From assembly GCA_016705125.1 (NCBI GenBank), contig JADIYW010000004.1, positions 186,001-250,000 of the forward strand: 64,000 nucleotides of DNA, in the 5' to 3' direction. The notes beneath the pieces are model-generated. The model was not told the origin of the DNA. It did no database searches and saw nothing but the letters and a program-made list of their open reading frames with translations. The stretch is from Bacteroidota bacterium. Lineage in GTDB: Bacteria > Bacteroidota > Bacteroidia > Chitinophagales > JADIYW01. Positions 8,789-18,545 of the stretch are shown here, piece after piece. How positions within the stretch are numbered: position 1 is the stretch's first letter; the number at the start of each line of letters is the position of its first letter. The translations under genes and the position numbers were made by a program.

Positions 8789-11323
8789 TTATTCAAATTT
8801 TCCTTTAGCAATAAAATAAGAACCAATTACCCAAAATGCGGTTAAAATAAATAGTGAAATAACTGAAATCAATCCTCTTTTTTCAGCTGCGGGTTGTACC
8901 ATTGCCATTTCAATTTTATGCTTTCCAGCTGGTATTTCAAGTCCTCGCAATAAATAATTCACTTCTAATATTGGTTGCTCTTTTCCGTCAATTTTTGCCA
9001 CCCAACCATCGCCATCTGCTTGTTTGTAGAATACTTCTGAAAATACTGCAAACCCAGCTTTTGGATTATTGCATTCATACGCCAATTGATGCGGTTTATA
9101 ACTTAATAGCTTTATTTGTGCACTACTATCTTTTTCAAAAGTTTTAGTGGATGCTATATTCTGTCCTCTTATTAATGCCGATTTCAGCGGATTAAATCCC
9201 TTATTCACTTCCATACCTTCCATTTCTTGGTTTGCTGTTTTTACCACCACTAAACTATCTACAAACCATGCATTTCCGCAAGCTCCTTGGTTTTGTTGTA
9301 CAGCTGGACCGCCATCTTGCCCTTGCGTAATAAAATATTTGGTATTGAGCATACTCAATACTGCCATATTTCCTTTCATCAAATGATTATCAATCAATTC
9401 TTGGTATTTCAACAATTTAACTGCCGAATAGCCACCTACTGATTTATGAAAAAAGGAAGTCTGCGCATCATTGAATGGATTGCCACCTAATACATTGAAT
9501 ACTCTATAATGTGGATCTTGGTCTGTAAGTATTTGTTGATCAGCTGGACTTGGTTGAACATTGGTTCCCAATTCTGCTTTTTTCTTAAAATCGTCTTTAT
9601 TAAAATATCTGGTATCTACTGTCCACAAATCTATTACTGAAAGGAATAAAACGATTGGCATTACAAGAGCAATACTTAATTTATCCTTCAAATAAGCCCA
9701 AATCAACCCTGCTGCCACTGCAATGAAAAGTAAAGAGCGGAATGCATCGCTTTTTGCCAAACCTATTCTATCGCTTACCAAAGCATTTCGGAGCCAATCA
9801 GGCAATTTGCCATCATTTGGTGCTTCAAAAGAACCAAATAATTTTGGGATTATCAACACTAAAAGGGTTAAACCGCCAACGATTCCGAGTGCAATATAAA
9901 ACTTCTTTTCAACGGCTTTTTTGTCTATCTGCTTTTCAAACAATTTATTTAAACCCAAAAAAGCAATGGCATAAATAGCTATTTGCAATACCGATTGCCC
10001 CATACTTGGCGTCCGGAATTTATTATACAATGGCGCATAATCAAACAACAAATCGGTGAACCAAGAAATATTTCGACCCCACGATATAAAAAGAAAAATT
10101 GTACCAACTATAATTAACCAAATTTTTTCTTTATTGCTGGCTAGTAATAATCCTAATACAAAAAGGAAAATTAATATCGCTCCAAAATAAATAGGACCAC
10201 CCACAAATGGCTGATCGCCCCAATAAGGTGTAGATGCCTGTGCCAATTCGTTTGCATTTGGGTCGCCAGAAGATGCCAGCGCCGTATATGTTTCGCTTTC
10301 TCTATTCGAAACTAAATATTCTGAAGTGGCGCCTCCCATAATATTTGGAATCAAAAAGGATAAACTTTCTAGTTTTCCGTAACTCCATGAAAGTGCGTAA
10401 TCTTTTTCGAGTCCTGTTTTTTCGCCTTTGCTTTTTTCCTTTCCTTCGTTTGATACCAATTCAGAATTGCCACCTCTCATGGTTTCTTTACTCATATTGT
10501 AAAAATTGAGCAAATGCAAATTAGCACCTCCACACAATAATGCACCAACTAAAAGTACTGTTCCTGACTTTACAAAATGGCCAAAATCTTTTTCAATAAG
10601 CATTTTACCAAAAACAAAAATCACTAAAACTAAACAAGCAATAATGGTATAATAGGTAATTTGGGTATGGTTAATGGTTAATAAAAATGCTAATGCAAGG
10701 GTAAACACTAAAAATCCTTTCAAATACGACTTTTTTCCTACCCAAATAATACCCGCAAGTACTGGGCTTACACAAGCAATGGCAAACATTTTGAGTGCAT
10801 GCCCCGCTTCGATACTGGTAATATTAAAGGTGCTAAGTGCAAAACAAATAGCGCCTATTAAGGCCAGCCATCGATTAATACTCAATGCCAATAATAGCAC
10901 ATAAAAACCTGCCATTAGCCATATCAGTTGCTCGAACGAAATGCCACCAAAAAGGCTCAAACCAAGATGCACAATTTTATATGGGTAATTATATTTTTCA
11001 ATAGCACTGCCTGCACGAGGCATTCCGCTAAACATGGTATTGGTCCATCCAATAAAATCCTTTTCTCCTGCTTTTTGATAGGTATTAAATTCTCGGTTAA
11101 AGGCATCACCTGCTGTGGCATCACCAGTATTTAGTTTTTTGCCTTGCAATACTGGACTACAATACACTAAAGAGATAAAAAAGAAAACAAGTAATGCGAA
11201 AAGATGGAAACTTCTTTTTGAGGCAAAACCATTTAGTTTATCCATCAATTCGGCACCAAAAGGGCTTGAGGCTTTGGCCTTATGTTGCTCTAGAGTAGGT
11301 CTTGTTTTTTTTTGTGCTGCCAT
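8789..11323 (-). CDS. YfhO-family membrane protein
   Basis: An 844-residue polytopic membrane protein of the YfhO family, long in Bacteroidota. There are about a dozen hydrophobic helices, a large extracytoplasmic segment (about residues 570-810) with the motif NPFNDAQTSFFHKSVGGYSA, and a final helix near the C-terminus. YfhO proteins are GT-C-like; in Bacillus a relative is needed to glycosylate lipoteichoic acid using a lipid-linked sugar. Here it heads a run with two GT2 genes, consistent with periplasmic sugar transfer. The ATG at 11321-11323 is preceded by a TATTTTTG box. Activity in this phylum is inferred, not shown. Confidence 0.85.
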   Translation of the reverse strand: MAAQKKTRPTLEQHKAKASSPFGAELMDKLNGFASKRSFHLFALLVFFFISLVYCSPVLQGKKLNTGDATAGDAFNREFNTYQKAGEKDFIGWTNTMFSGMPRAGSAIEKYNYPYKIVHLGLSLFGGISFEQLIWLMAGFYVLLLALSINRWLALIGAICFALSTFNITSIEAGHALKMFAIACVSPVLAGIIWVGKKSYLKGFLVFTLALAFLLTINHTQITYYTIIACLVLVIFVFGKMLIEKDFGHFVKSGTVLLVGALLCGGANLHLLNFYNMSKETMRGGNSELVSNEGKEKSKGEKTGLEKDYALSWSYGKLESLSFLIPNIMGGATSEYLVSNRESETYTALASSGDPNANELAQASTPYWGDQPFVGGPIYFGAILIFLFVLGLLLASNKEKIWLIIVGTIFLFISWGRNISWFTDLLFDYAPLYNKFRTPSMGQSVLQIAIYAIAFLGLNKLFEKQIDKKAVEKKFYIALGIVGGLTLLVLIIPKLFGSFEAPNDGKLPDWLRNALVSDRIGLAKSDAFRSLLFIAVAAGLIWAYLKDKLSIALVMPIVLFLSVIDLWTVDTRYFNKDDFKKKAELGTNVQPSPADQQILTDQDPHYRVFNVLGGNPFNDAQTSFFHKSVGGYSAVKLLKYQELIDNHLMKGNMAVLSMLNTKYFITQGQDGGPAVQQNQGACGNAWFVDSLVVVKTANQEMEGMEVNKGFNPLKSALIRGQNIASTKTFEKDSSAQIKLLSYKPHQLAYECNNPKAGFAVFSEVFYKQADGDGWVAKIDGKEQPILEVNYLLRGLEIPAGKHKIEMAMVQPAAEKRGLISVISLFILTAFWVIGSYFIAKGKFE

Positions 11324-11340
11324 GTTTATAATTTATTTTT

Positions 11341-11348
11341 CAAAAATA
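11341..11348 (-). promoter_or_regulatory. Candidate -7 box for yfhO
   Basis: TATTTTTG on the minus strand matches the Bacteroidota -7 consensus TAnnTTTG and lies 17 bases before the yfhO ATG. I see no convincing TTTG -33 element at 19-21 bp spacing, so support is moderate. Confidence 0.45.
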
Positions 11349-11450
11349 CGGCTTTCATTCAAATAAGCACTTATTTTTTTTCCACGTTGTATTATTAAAT
11401 AGGGTTTGCAAACACTAAATATCAAAAACGGAAGAATCTTCAATAAATGA

Positions 11451-12383
11451 TTATTTGCCAAATGTCTTTAAAACCTTAGAATTCGTTTTCCATATATTCA
11501 TAACAGGTTGCAATTGTGCACCAAAACTCCTAAAATACTGCTCAATACTTTCAATCATACTGCCTTCGAAATTAAAATTTCGCTTTTGGGTTTGGGCTTC
11601 TTCTATCATCAAATCAAACAAACCACTCATAGCGCCCGTTTGAGCATATTGCTCATCATATCCGCCTGCCAAATAATAGGTTGATAAATTATCCCATACT
11701 ACCAAAACAATAGCTAAAGGTTGATTATCAACTCCTTTCGCTACAACACACTTCCCACTTCCATGAGCATTTATGGTTTTCAAGTATTGACACAAAAACT
11801 TGAAATCAAGCGGATTTGCAAGGTTTTGTCGTTTGAAAGTAGCATTAAAAAGTGCCTCATAAGGCAATAAATCGTCCACTATTTCGAAACTACATCCTTT
11901 TTTAGTCTTTGCAATTTGCCGTTTCAAACTATCTTTGTAATTTGATTTAATATCTTTCTTTTCTTCATAGGGAATGATATAGGTATAACGAGTTGTTTGT
12001 TCAAATCCTGCCCAATAAAAAGGCAGCCAATTATCGTTTGTGGGATAAAATTTCTGTCTGAAATCGTCAAAAGATGGCAGTTTGCTTATACAATATTGCA
12101 TGGCTTTTTTCTCCAAACTACGCTTTTCATACTCACTTTCATTTGGGGCATACAATATCCAAGGCCCTAAATATGGCAATAAAGCAGGCATCACTATTTT
12201 GTTGAAACCTAATTTTTTTTTATAACAAAAGGGAAAAATGGCTTTTATTTCCTTATCATCTTCATACAAAATCACATCCCACAAATTGTCGGTGGATACC
12301 AAATCGAGGTACCAAGGTTGAAAAAAAATTGGAATATCTTTTCTTCCTTTAATCCACTCTATATATTTCGCCTTTTCACTCAT
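11451..12383 (-). CDS. FemAB/GNAT-like acyltransferase-fold protein
   Basis: A protein of about 310 residues resembling the GNAT/FemAB-like acetyltransferase domain proteins found in Bacteroidota polysaccharide regions. The C-terminal half has the typical pattern KRQIAKTKKG, then LVVWDNLSTYYLAGGYDEQ, then FNFEGSMIESIEQYFRSFGA, the last being the FemAB-like GSmi...FFr.FG signature. I start it at the ATG at 12381-12383 (MSEKAKYIEW) because the upstream in-frame start would be TTG with no support. A peptide or acyl transfer role to a surface polymer is likely but unproven. Confidence 0.7.
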   Translation of the reverse strand: MSEKAKYIEWIKGRKDIPIFFQPWYLDLVSTDNLWDVILYEDDKEIKAIFPFCYKKKLGFNKIVMPALLPYLGPWILYAPNESEYEKRSLEKKAMQYCISKLPSFDDFRQKFYPTNDNWLPFYWAGFEQTTRYTYIIPYEEKKDIKSNYKDSLKRQIAKTKKGCSFEIVDDLLPYEALFNATFKRQNLANPLDFKFLCQYLKTINAHGSGKCVVAKGVDNQPLAIVLVVWDNLSTYYLAGGYDEQYAQTGAMSGLFDLMIEEAQTQKRNFNFEGSMIESIEQYFRSFGAQLQPVMNIWKTNSKVLKTFGK

Positions 12384-12497
12384 TGAATACGAAAATAGGA
12401 TTTTCAAGAAGTATATTTATATAAAAGCCAATTTTTGCATATAAAAAAATGAAACTAAATTAATTTTTATTCCATTTTACCTTTACTATAATACAAA

Positions 12498-15400
12498 TCA
12501 AAAGGCAATTATAAACTTACCTGACGCAACATTTTTATTGTCCTCTTCAATATTAAAATAATAATTTCCTATCCCAAATTCCTTGGTGCTAATTTCTATT
12601 ATTCCGTTGGATATATTTGCTCTAAAATCAATTAATCGACCATTTAAATCATATATTTTTATCGAATTATTGGTAGAAACCAAGCCAATTAGATCAAACA
12701 TTATTCTATCACTTGCAGGATTTGGATATACATTTATTATAACAATCTTACTTTCATTTTTTATGCTCAATATTCGAACAAATTGCTCTCCTATGGTATG
12801 AAATACTGTATTGGTTTGAACAGCAGGATTATTGTCAAAATAGATATAGGCTGTGTTTTCAATTTTAGAATCCACTGCAACGTCCGACTCAGGTTTTATG
12901 CTATAATGAAAAAAGCCTTTACTTGAGTCGGGATTTATTGCAGTCCAGAGTAGATTTATTTTGGGGAACGTAAGGGTAAGTATATAATTGCTCAGAACAA
13001 AAGTGCAAGGGTGACTTGAAGATAAAAATTTAAAGGTACTGGTGTCTAAATAACTAGAAAGTGTATCAACAATTACCACTATATAGGCGGTATCATTCCC
13101 TAAGTTTTCGAAATTGATACCATACTCGATTTCTTGGTCTTTTCGGATAAAATGTTGTTCGTGATAACCAATTGGTGTTGCCAATTTTTCATTCGGATCC
13201 CATGAAGTAACACTTTCTCGACAATCTTTTGCTATATAATCTTGGTCTTCATCCAAATCGTACATAAGCACAAATCCTTTTGAAATCGTTCCGCCATCAA
13301 TTCCACAACCCTCTATCCAAGCAGCAGAAATAGAATCGCCATAAAATTGTTGGTATTTAGCATTCACATGCGCTTCCAAGCGGTAGGTATGCCCATTGGC
13401 GATATATTTTTCGGTAAACGATTCACCATTTCCCAACCTATAACTGTTTCTTTTTATCATTAAATCATCTTCAAAAACCAGATAAATAGCTGGCGTTGGC
13501 ATTGCTTTTCCCGAATTAGATATTTGAAACTGCACCGAATCGCCCAAGCATTCTGCCTCCACAGCAATTAAAGGTCTATCATTCAATCTATTCGCAATTG
13601 TATCAGGAAAAATATGCGCCGTTACACAATGGGTTTCGCCAGGAGTGCTTGTACCGCAGGGCAAATTCGTTCTAAACCAAAAATATCCCTTTTGTTGTGG
13701 ACTTAAATCTCCAATAAGAAACCGAAGATGATGCGGATCCAATAAAATATAGGTTTTATCAGCTGATATTAATTCTAATTGTTCATCTAAAAAAACATCT
13801 ATATAAACATCAGAAATAGTAATAGGACTATTATTTATATACGTTACAAAATTATTGTTGCTAACTCCACAATACCTAATTCTGTCTGTATAAATATCTA
13901 CATAAAGCCTTTCTTCTTTCAAATTCAAAGTATCTGATATATTTGTAATAAAAAAAATTGAAGTATCACATAATCCTAAACTAGCATCACATACCATTAC
14001 ACATATTGTATCTATATTTAATCCAACTGTGCTTTTAGAATTGTATACTAAACAGCCATTTTGAAATAATGTCCAATCACCATAAGTGCTTGTCCCATTT
14101 TTAGCTCCATCACATAGCGAATAATAGATATTACCTCCGCCAAATCCAGATTCTAATTCGAAGCAGATTGTATCCGTTAAATTTTTGGGAATATTTATAA
14201 TAATAGTATCAGTGGTTGCCCTAATATAATTTTGAAATATTTTCATTATAGGATTTTTCGTATTGCACACACCAGATATTGTATCGCAATGAATTACACA
14301 TAATGTATCAAAACCAATAGTACCATTTGAAAAATAAGTAACACATCCTGTTAATACATCAATGCTCGCTGTTCCAAGTAAAGTCGTTAACTCCGCACTA
14401 CCATCACAGAAAGTCCATGTGCTATTTGTGATATAAAACATGGTATCTAAACAAAAGGATACGGTACAAGTATCGCATACTTGAATTATTTCTTTCGATT
14501 TTTCAGAAAGTATTATTACAGTAGTATCGCATAAATTTAATTCATTATCGCAGGTTTCAATGCATATCTGATCTAATCCTTCACTTATACCTGTATAACT
14601 CAACCAAATACAATCTTCACCCATTTGGGTTTGGATATTGCTGACATTATCTGCAATACCTGCACAAAAGAATGCAGTTACATTATCTGCTTGCATGCCT
14701 TCTTCAATTGGTATACAAACACTATCCCTTTTACCTACAACAATTGGAGCATAAATGGTGTCAGATGTTGAAGGCAAAAACATAATTATTATTGTCGTAT
14801 CACAATCACCTGTTACATCATCACATACTGTTACACAAATAGTATCTCTTCCCAATGAACCTTTAGCGCTTATTTCTAAACAACTATTGGGCAGCAAGAA
14901 TACATCTGCAATTAAAGAGCTTGATATCTTACATAATGTTACAGTTGTGCTATTGTCTGTCCATGTTGTATCTAAACAATAAACCTTACTACAATTTGAT
15001 TTACAGATCGTATCATATATAGTATCTGAATCCGTAGGCGGTAAGACCTTAATGAATACTACCGTAGTATCAATTATATTGAAATTTGAAAACCAAGCTT
15101 GAATTTCAATTGATTCCGGAAAAGGACTGAAAACCTTTATTTTTAATTTCCCATCTGTTGTAACTTGATAATAGTTATAAATTTGATTTATATACTGAAG
15201 ACCAAAATATGGTTTCTCCTTAAAAAGTAAAGGATATGGAATTTCAACAGTTGTATCACTTGTTAATCCAATAATATTTAAATTTATGGTGTCAGTCTTA
15301 ATAACATCACTTTGAAACAAATCAGGAAATAAAAAATATTTTTGATTACTATATTGATTACTTGCAGTATCAAAAGCTATAAAATGAATTGTATCTCTTT

Positions 15401-15878
15401 CAATACTTTTTATCCTTAGACAATTTTCAACAATTTCTAATTGGCTGGTTCCTGCAGGTTTTTTAAATAAGAAACTCTGATAATCACAAAAAGAATCTAT
15501 TATTCCATAAGTTGAATTTTTAAATAAAACATAGCCTTGTTGATTAGCACTATGATTAATAAAAAATACAGTTAATTTAATCGAATCAATTTTATTAAAA
15601 ATTGTATCCGTTAATTTTATAAAAAGAAATTCATTGCCCCGATTATTTTTTCCACTTATTTCAATAAGCCCATCGTTACTAAGAATGTACTTTGCCAAAT
15701 TGGTTTCTAAGACTCCACTTCCAGAAAAAAATGAATATTTGGTATTTGGTTTCTCTGTTAATTGATATTTAATTGTATCAATTATTTTTAATCCAATTAC
15801 ATCCTCAAAATTATCACACAAAGCACTTTTTACAAATAAATTGAAAAACAAAATAAATAAAACAATTACCCTTTTCAT
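12498..15878 (-). CDS. Large T9SS type A sorting-domain protein with DUF7619-like repeat domain
   Basis: A secreted protein of about 1126 residues. I chose the ATG at 15876-15878 because it begins directly with a signal peptide (MKRVIVLFILFFNLF); the longer frame starts with TTG. Residues about 290-660 hold five or six repeats rich in paired cysteines and acidic residues, of the type DTICVTVCDDVTGDCDTTII. Further on, SWDPNEKLATPIGYHEQ begins a conserved module ending in NTAYIYFDNNPAVQTNTVFH (DUF7619-like). The last ~85 residues (VYPNPASDRIMFDL, then GNYYFNIEE) are the type A T9SS sorting domain. The repeats may bind Ca2+ or another ligand; function is unknown. It stands alone, next to a divergent gene. 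Confidence 0.88.
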   Translation of the reverse strand: MKRVIVLFILFFNLFVKSALCDNFEDVIGLKIIDTIKYQLTEKPNTKYSFFSGSGVLETNLAKYILSNDGLIEISGKNNRGNEFLFIKLTDTIFNKIDSIKLTVFFINHSANQQGYVLFKNSTYGIIDSFCDYQSFLFKKPAGTSQLEIVENCLRIKSIERDTIHFIAFDTASNQYSNQKYFLFPDLFQSDVIKTDTINLNIIGLTSDTTVEIPYPLLFKEKPYFGLQYINQIYNYYQVTTDGKLKIKVFSPFPESIEIQAWFSNFNIIDTTVVFIKVLPPTDSDTIYDTICKSNCSKVYCLDTTWTDNSTTVTLCKISSSLIADVFLLPNSCLEISAKGSLGRDTICVTVCDDVTGDCDTTIIIMFLPSTSDTIYAPIVVGKRDSVCIPIEEGMQADNVTAFFCAGIADNVSNIQTQMGEDCIWLSYTGISEGLDQICIETCDNELNLCDTTVIILSEKSKEIIQVCDTCTVSFCLDTMFYITNSTWTFCDGSAELTTLLGTASIDVLTGCVTYFSNGTIGFDTLCVIHCDTISGVCNTKNPIMKIFQNYIRATTDTIIINIPKNLTDTICFELESGFGGGNIYYSLCDGAKNGTSTYGDWTLFQNGCLVYNSKSTVGLNIDTICVMVCDASLGLCDTSIFFITNISDTLNLKEERLYVDIYTDRIRYCGVSNNNFVTYINNSPITISDVYIDVFLDEQLELISADKTYILLDPHHLRFLIGDLSPQQKGYFWFRTNLPCGTSTPGETHCVTAHIFPDTIANRLNDRPLIAVEAECLGDSVQFQISNSGKAMPTPAIYLVFEDDLMIKRNSYRLGNGESFTEKYIANGHTYRLEAHVNAKYQQFYGDSISAAWIEGCGIDGGTISKGFVLMYDLDEDQDYIAKDCRESVTSWDPNEKLATPIGYHEQHFIRKDQEIEYGINFENLGNDTAYIVVIVDTLSSYLDTSTFKFLSSSHPCTFVLSNYILTLTFPKINLLWTAINPDSSKGFFHYSIKPESDVAVDSKIENTAYIYFDNNPAVQTNTVFHTIGEQFVRILSIKNESKIVIINVYPNPASDRIMFDLIGLVSTNNSIKIYDLNGRLIDFRANISNGIIEISTKEFGIGNYYFNIEEDNKNVASGKFIIAF

Positions 15879-15939
15879 ACTTTTTAAATTAATATCCAAA
15901 GATATTCATTTTAATTACTCTAAACATAAAACAAATTTT

Positions 15940-15947
15940 TAACTTTG
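15940..15947 (+). promoter_or_regulatory. Candidate -7 box for the 15982 gene
   Basis: TAACTTTG matches TAnnTTTG and lies 34 bases before the TTG start chosen for the next gene. The -33 element is poor, so the call is tentative. Confidence 0.4.
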
Positions 15948-15981
15948 TACATATTTTTTATACTAATAAAATTATAATATA

Positions 15982-17391
15982 TTGTATAACAACAAATTAT
16001 ATGAATTATTTAATATGCTTAATGAAAGCGAAAAAAGAAATTTGAAAAAATGGGTGCGCTCCCCTTTTGCAAACCAGAAAACAGAAATTATTTTGCTTTT
16101 TGATTTTCTTTTGAGCCGAAAAGCTTATTCACTCACTACATTAAATAGATACAAAGTTTGGTCTTTTGTTTTTCCAGATGAAAAATTTGAGGATACTAAA
16201 TTTAGGCTTCTTTGTTCCCAAAGCTTAAAAACACTTGAAAATTTATTGTTATATTTATTTCAACAAAAAAAATCTATCGAACAAAAGCTTGCATTATCCG
16301 AAATTTATCAAGAAAAACAATTAAAAAATACTGCCGCTTCTTATTTAACTGAAGTTGAAGATAAACTAAAGGAAAAAGCACAATCAAACGGAGAATTATT
16401 TTTGGAACAATATCATTTTCAATTGGCTAAATTCAAATTTGATGGAACGGAAGCCAGAGACCAGTCCACGAATTTGGAATCGATCCTCCACCATTTAAAT
16501 GACTTTTATTTCTTTGAGTTTTTAAAACATGCTTGTTCAATTATTAGTCACCAAAATGTATCAAATCAAACGTATATTATTCCTCAGTTTGATAATGTTA
16601 TAAATTATTTAGAAAACGACAAAGAGCAACTCAAACCAAGTATTTTCATCTATTATAATGCATTATTGTCTTTAAAAAATCCAACTGAAATACGACATTT
16701 CGATAATTTAAAAAAAGGATTAAAAACTTATGCAACTCATTTTAACAACAATGAATTAAAGGATTTACATTTAATTGCAATAAATTTTTGTATCAAATCA
16801 TTGAATTCTGGAAACAAGGAAAGACTGAATGATTTATTTGAATTTTATCAATCAGCACTCCAACTAAATTTGTTTGTTGAACATAATGAACTGAGCCGGT
16901 TTACCTTCAGAAATATTATTTCTTGTGCACTTCAACTAAATGAATACGTTTGGATTGAAGCGTTTATAGAAAAATATGCACCCTTTTTAAATGAAAAATA
17001 TCGTCAAAATCAGGTCAATTTCAATTTGGCGAGGTTATACTTTGCAAAAGGTTTGTTCGAGAAAACAACGCCAATTTTATTACAAGAAGATTTTGGAGAC
17101 CCTCTGCTAAATTTAGCTGCTAAAACAATGTTGGTAAAAATCTATTTTGAATTAAAAGAATGGGCAATTTTGGACGCAACACTAGATAGTTTTTCTGTAT
17201 TCTTAAATAGGCAAAAACAATTGGCCTATCATAGATTGAATTATAAAAACTTTATCCATTTTATGAAAAAAATGGTGCGCTTAAATCATGATAAGTTAAA
17301 TCTCAAAAAATTGGAAGCTGATATTATCGCAACCAATCCATTAACCGAAAAAAAGTGGCTATTAAATGCAATAACAGATTTAAAAAACTAG
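15982..17391 (+). CDS. Conserved helical-repeat protein of unknown function
   Basis: A 469-residue, mostly alpha-helical, charged protein with no signal peptide or membrane segment. The N-terminus (NKLYELFNMLNESEKRNLKK) resembles a family of uncharacterised Bacteroidota proteins of similar length whose bodies look like TPR/HEAT-type helical repeats; I cannot assign a function. The start is uncertain: TTG at 15982 gives MYNNKLYELF, which reads like a natural N-terminus, while the first ATG is at 16015. The gene diverges from the T9SS type A gene and converges on the lipoprotein gene across a terminator hairpin. Confidence 0.7.
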   Translation: MYNNKLYELFNMLNESEKRNLKKWVRSPFANQKTEIILLFDFLLSRKAYSLTTLNRYKVWSFVFPDEKFEDTKFRLLCSQSLKTLENLLLYLFQQKKSIEQKLALSEIYQEKQLKNTAASYLTEVEDKLKEKAQSNGELFLEQYHFQLAKFKFDGTEARDQSTNLESILHHLNDFYFFEFLKHACSIISHQNVSNQTYIIPQFDNVINYLENDKEQLKPSIFIYYNALLSLKNPTEIRHFDNLKKGLKTYATHFNNNELKDLHLIAINFCIKSLNSGNKERLNDLFEFYQSALQLNLFVEHNELSRFTFRNIISCALQLNEYVWIEAFIEKYAPFLNEKYRQNQVNFNLARLYFAKGLFEKTTPILLQEDFGDPLLNLAAKTMLVKIYFELKEWAILDATLDSFSVFLNRQKQLAYHRLNYKNFIHFMKKMVRLNHDKLNLKKLEADIIATNPLTEKKWLLNAITDLKN

Positions 17392-17423
17392 TTTTAAAAC
17401 AAATTATATTTTTAAAACAAAAA

Positions 17424-17445
17424 AGCAGCTCCCAAGGAAGCTGCT
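17424..17445 (-). terminator. Rho-independent terminator of the 17473-18162 lipoprotein gene
   Basis: Inverted repeat AGCAGCT / AGCTGCT with an 8-base loop. Read on the minus strand it is followed by a long T tract, as expected for a terminator. On the plus strand the T tract is weak, so it mainly serves the minus-strand gene. Confidence 0.8.
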
Positions 17446-17472
17446 CTTTCGGTCAGAATAATGAGCCGATAT

Positions 17473-18162
17473 TTAATTAACTGGATTAATATCCATGTTT
17501 TTGATGTCAGAATAAGTGTAAATAATTTGTCCACTTTGCCCTTTTGAGCCTGAAATGGACTTAACTAATTTTCTTTCTAACGTAAATTTGGTGATGGGAA
17601 AATTTGCAGATTGAACATGTAGTCCGTCTGCAGTTAGCTGAATTGATTTTTCACCCAATTTTAACTGCTTCCAATTTCCGAAAGTAGAAATTAAGGAAAC
17701 CGTTTCATTCGGCATCACTGGTTGTCCATCCCATTCCAAAAAAGCATTGCTACCTACTTGAATAGCACTTTGAGCTGCTTTGAATTGGATAGTAGACCCA
17801 GAAATGGTTTCCTGACGAACCACGCCTGTTTCATCTTTCCAGCTAAAGGAAATGTTTGACTGATAACCATCCAATACTTTCTCAAAGTATGGACCCGCTA
17901 TCCAATGTGTTGTTTTTTCATACATCGGCTCATTATTCACAACAACTGGAGCATTTTTATCTGGAATAAGGTTTACTCCAAAATTGCCCCCTTGTTTCAA
18001 ATAGGCATTTACCGTAGTTTGATTTTTTTTAGCGTCATAAGACACCGTCAAAACTGGATAAATACCTTGATTATCAACAAGATTCTCTTTTTTGCACGCA
18101 CCCAACAATGGCAATACCATCATCATTAGTGACAACAATCGATTTGAATTTTTTGTGTTCAT
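17473..18162 (-). CDS. Putative outer-membrane/periplasmic lipoprotein
   Basis: A 229-residue protein with a lipoprotein signal peptide: MNTKNSNRLLSLMMM, then the lipobox LLGAC with the acylated Cys at about residue 23. The rest is predicted beta-rich, with no motif I recognise. It has its own terminator and no obvious functional neighbours, so no role is proposed. Confidence 0.75.
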   Translation of the reverse strand: MNTKNSNRLLSLMMMVLPLLGACKKENLVDNQGIYPVLTVSYDAKKNQTTVNAYLKQGGNFGVNLIPDKNAPVVVNNEPMYEKTTHWIAGPYFEKVLDGYQSNISFSWKDETGVVRQETISGSTIQFKAAQSAIQVGSNAFLEWDGQPVMPNETVSLISTFGNWKQLKLGEKSIQLTADGLHVQSANFPITKFTLERKLVKSISGSKGQSGQIIYTYSDIKNMDINPVN

Positions 18163-18497
18163 AATTATGTATTTTTGTACAAGGTGTAGCTAATATCATT
18201 CCTTTACAAGACCATTTTTTATGATTTACAAAAACATTCACCTAAGTTTACAATAGCTTTATACTGCTATTATTAAACGTTAAGGGAAGATAAAATTAAA
18301 CACAACAAAAGGGGAATGCAATAGAAACTTAACAAATGCGCCAAAATGGCAGTACTTCATTCATTCGTTTTACGAAAAAAATAAAAAATGAAGGTTTTAT
18401 TTTTTACCAAGAAAACATAAAAATTAATCCGTTTTTCAAGAATCAAACGTGTTTAAAAGCAATTAACATTGCCTCCTTTTATTAAAAATGGACAAAA
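18163..18497. other. Intergenic region without a gene
   Basis: AT-rich spacer upstream of the lipoprotein gene and downstream of the acyl-CoA dehydrogenase gene. I find no ORF with coding character, no tRNA and no clear promoter match in it. Confidence 0.6.
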
Positions 18498-18525
18498 AAA
18501 GGCACTAACATTACATTAGTGCCTT
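18498..18525 (-). terminator. Rho-independent terminator of fadE
   Basis: Perfect 11-bp inverted repeat, AAAGGCACTAA / TTAGTGCCTTT, with a 6-base loop. On the minus strand it is followed by a T run, about 20 bp after the acyl-CoA dehydrogenase stop codon. Confidence 0.9.
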
Positions 18526-18545
18526 TCTATTTGGTTATAATTTTC

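Noticed and set aside
12384..12407. Longer TTG start for the FemAB-like gene
   Set aside because: There is an ATG eight codons downstream and nothing supports TTG.
15879..15899. Longer start (TTG) for the T9SS type A protein
   Set aside because: The ATG at 15876-15878 begins directly with a typical signal peptide.
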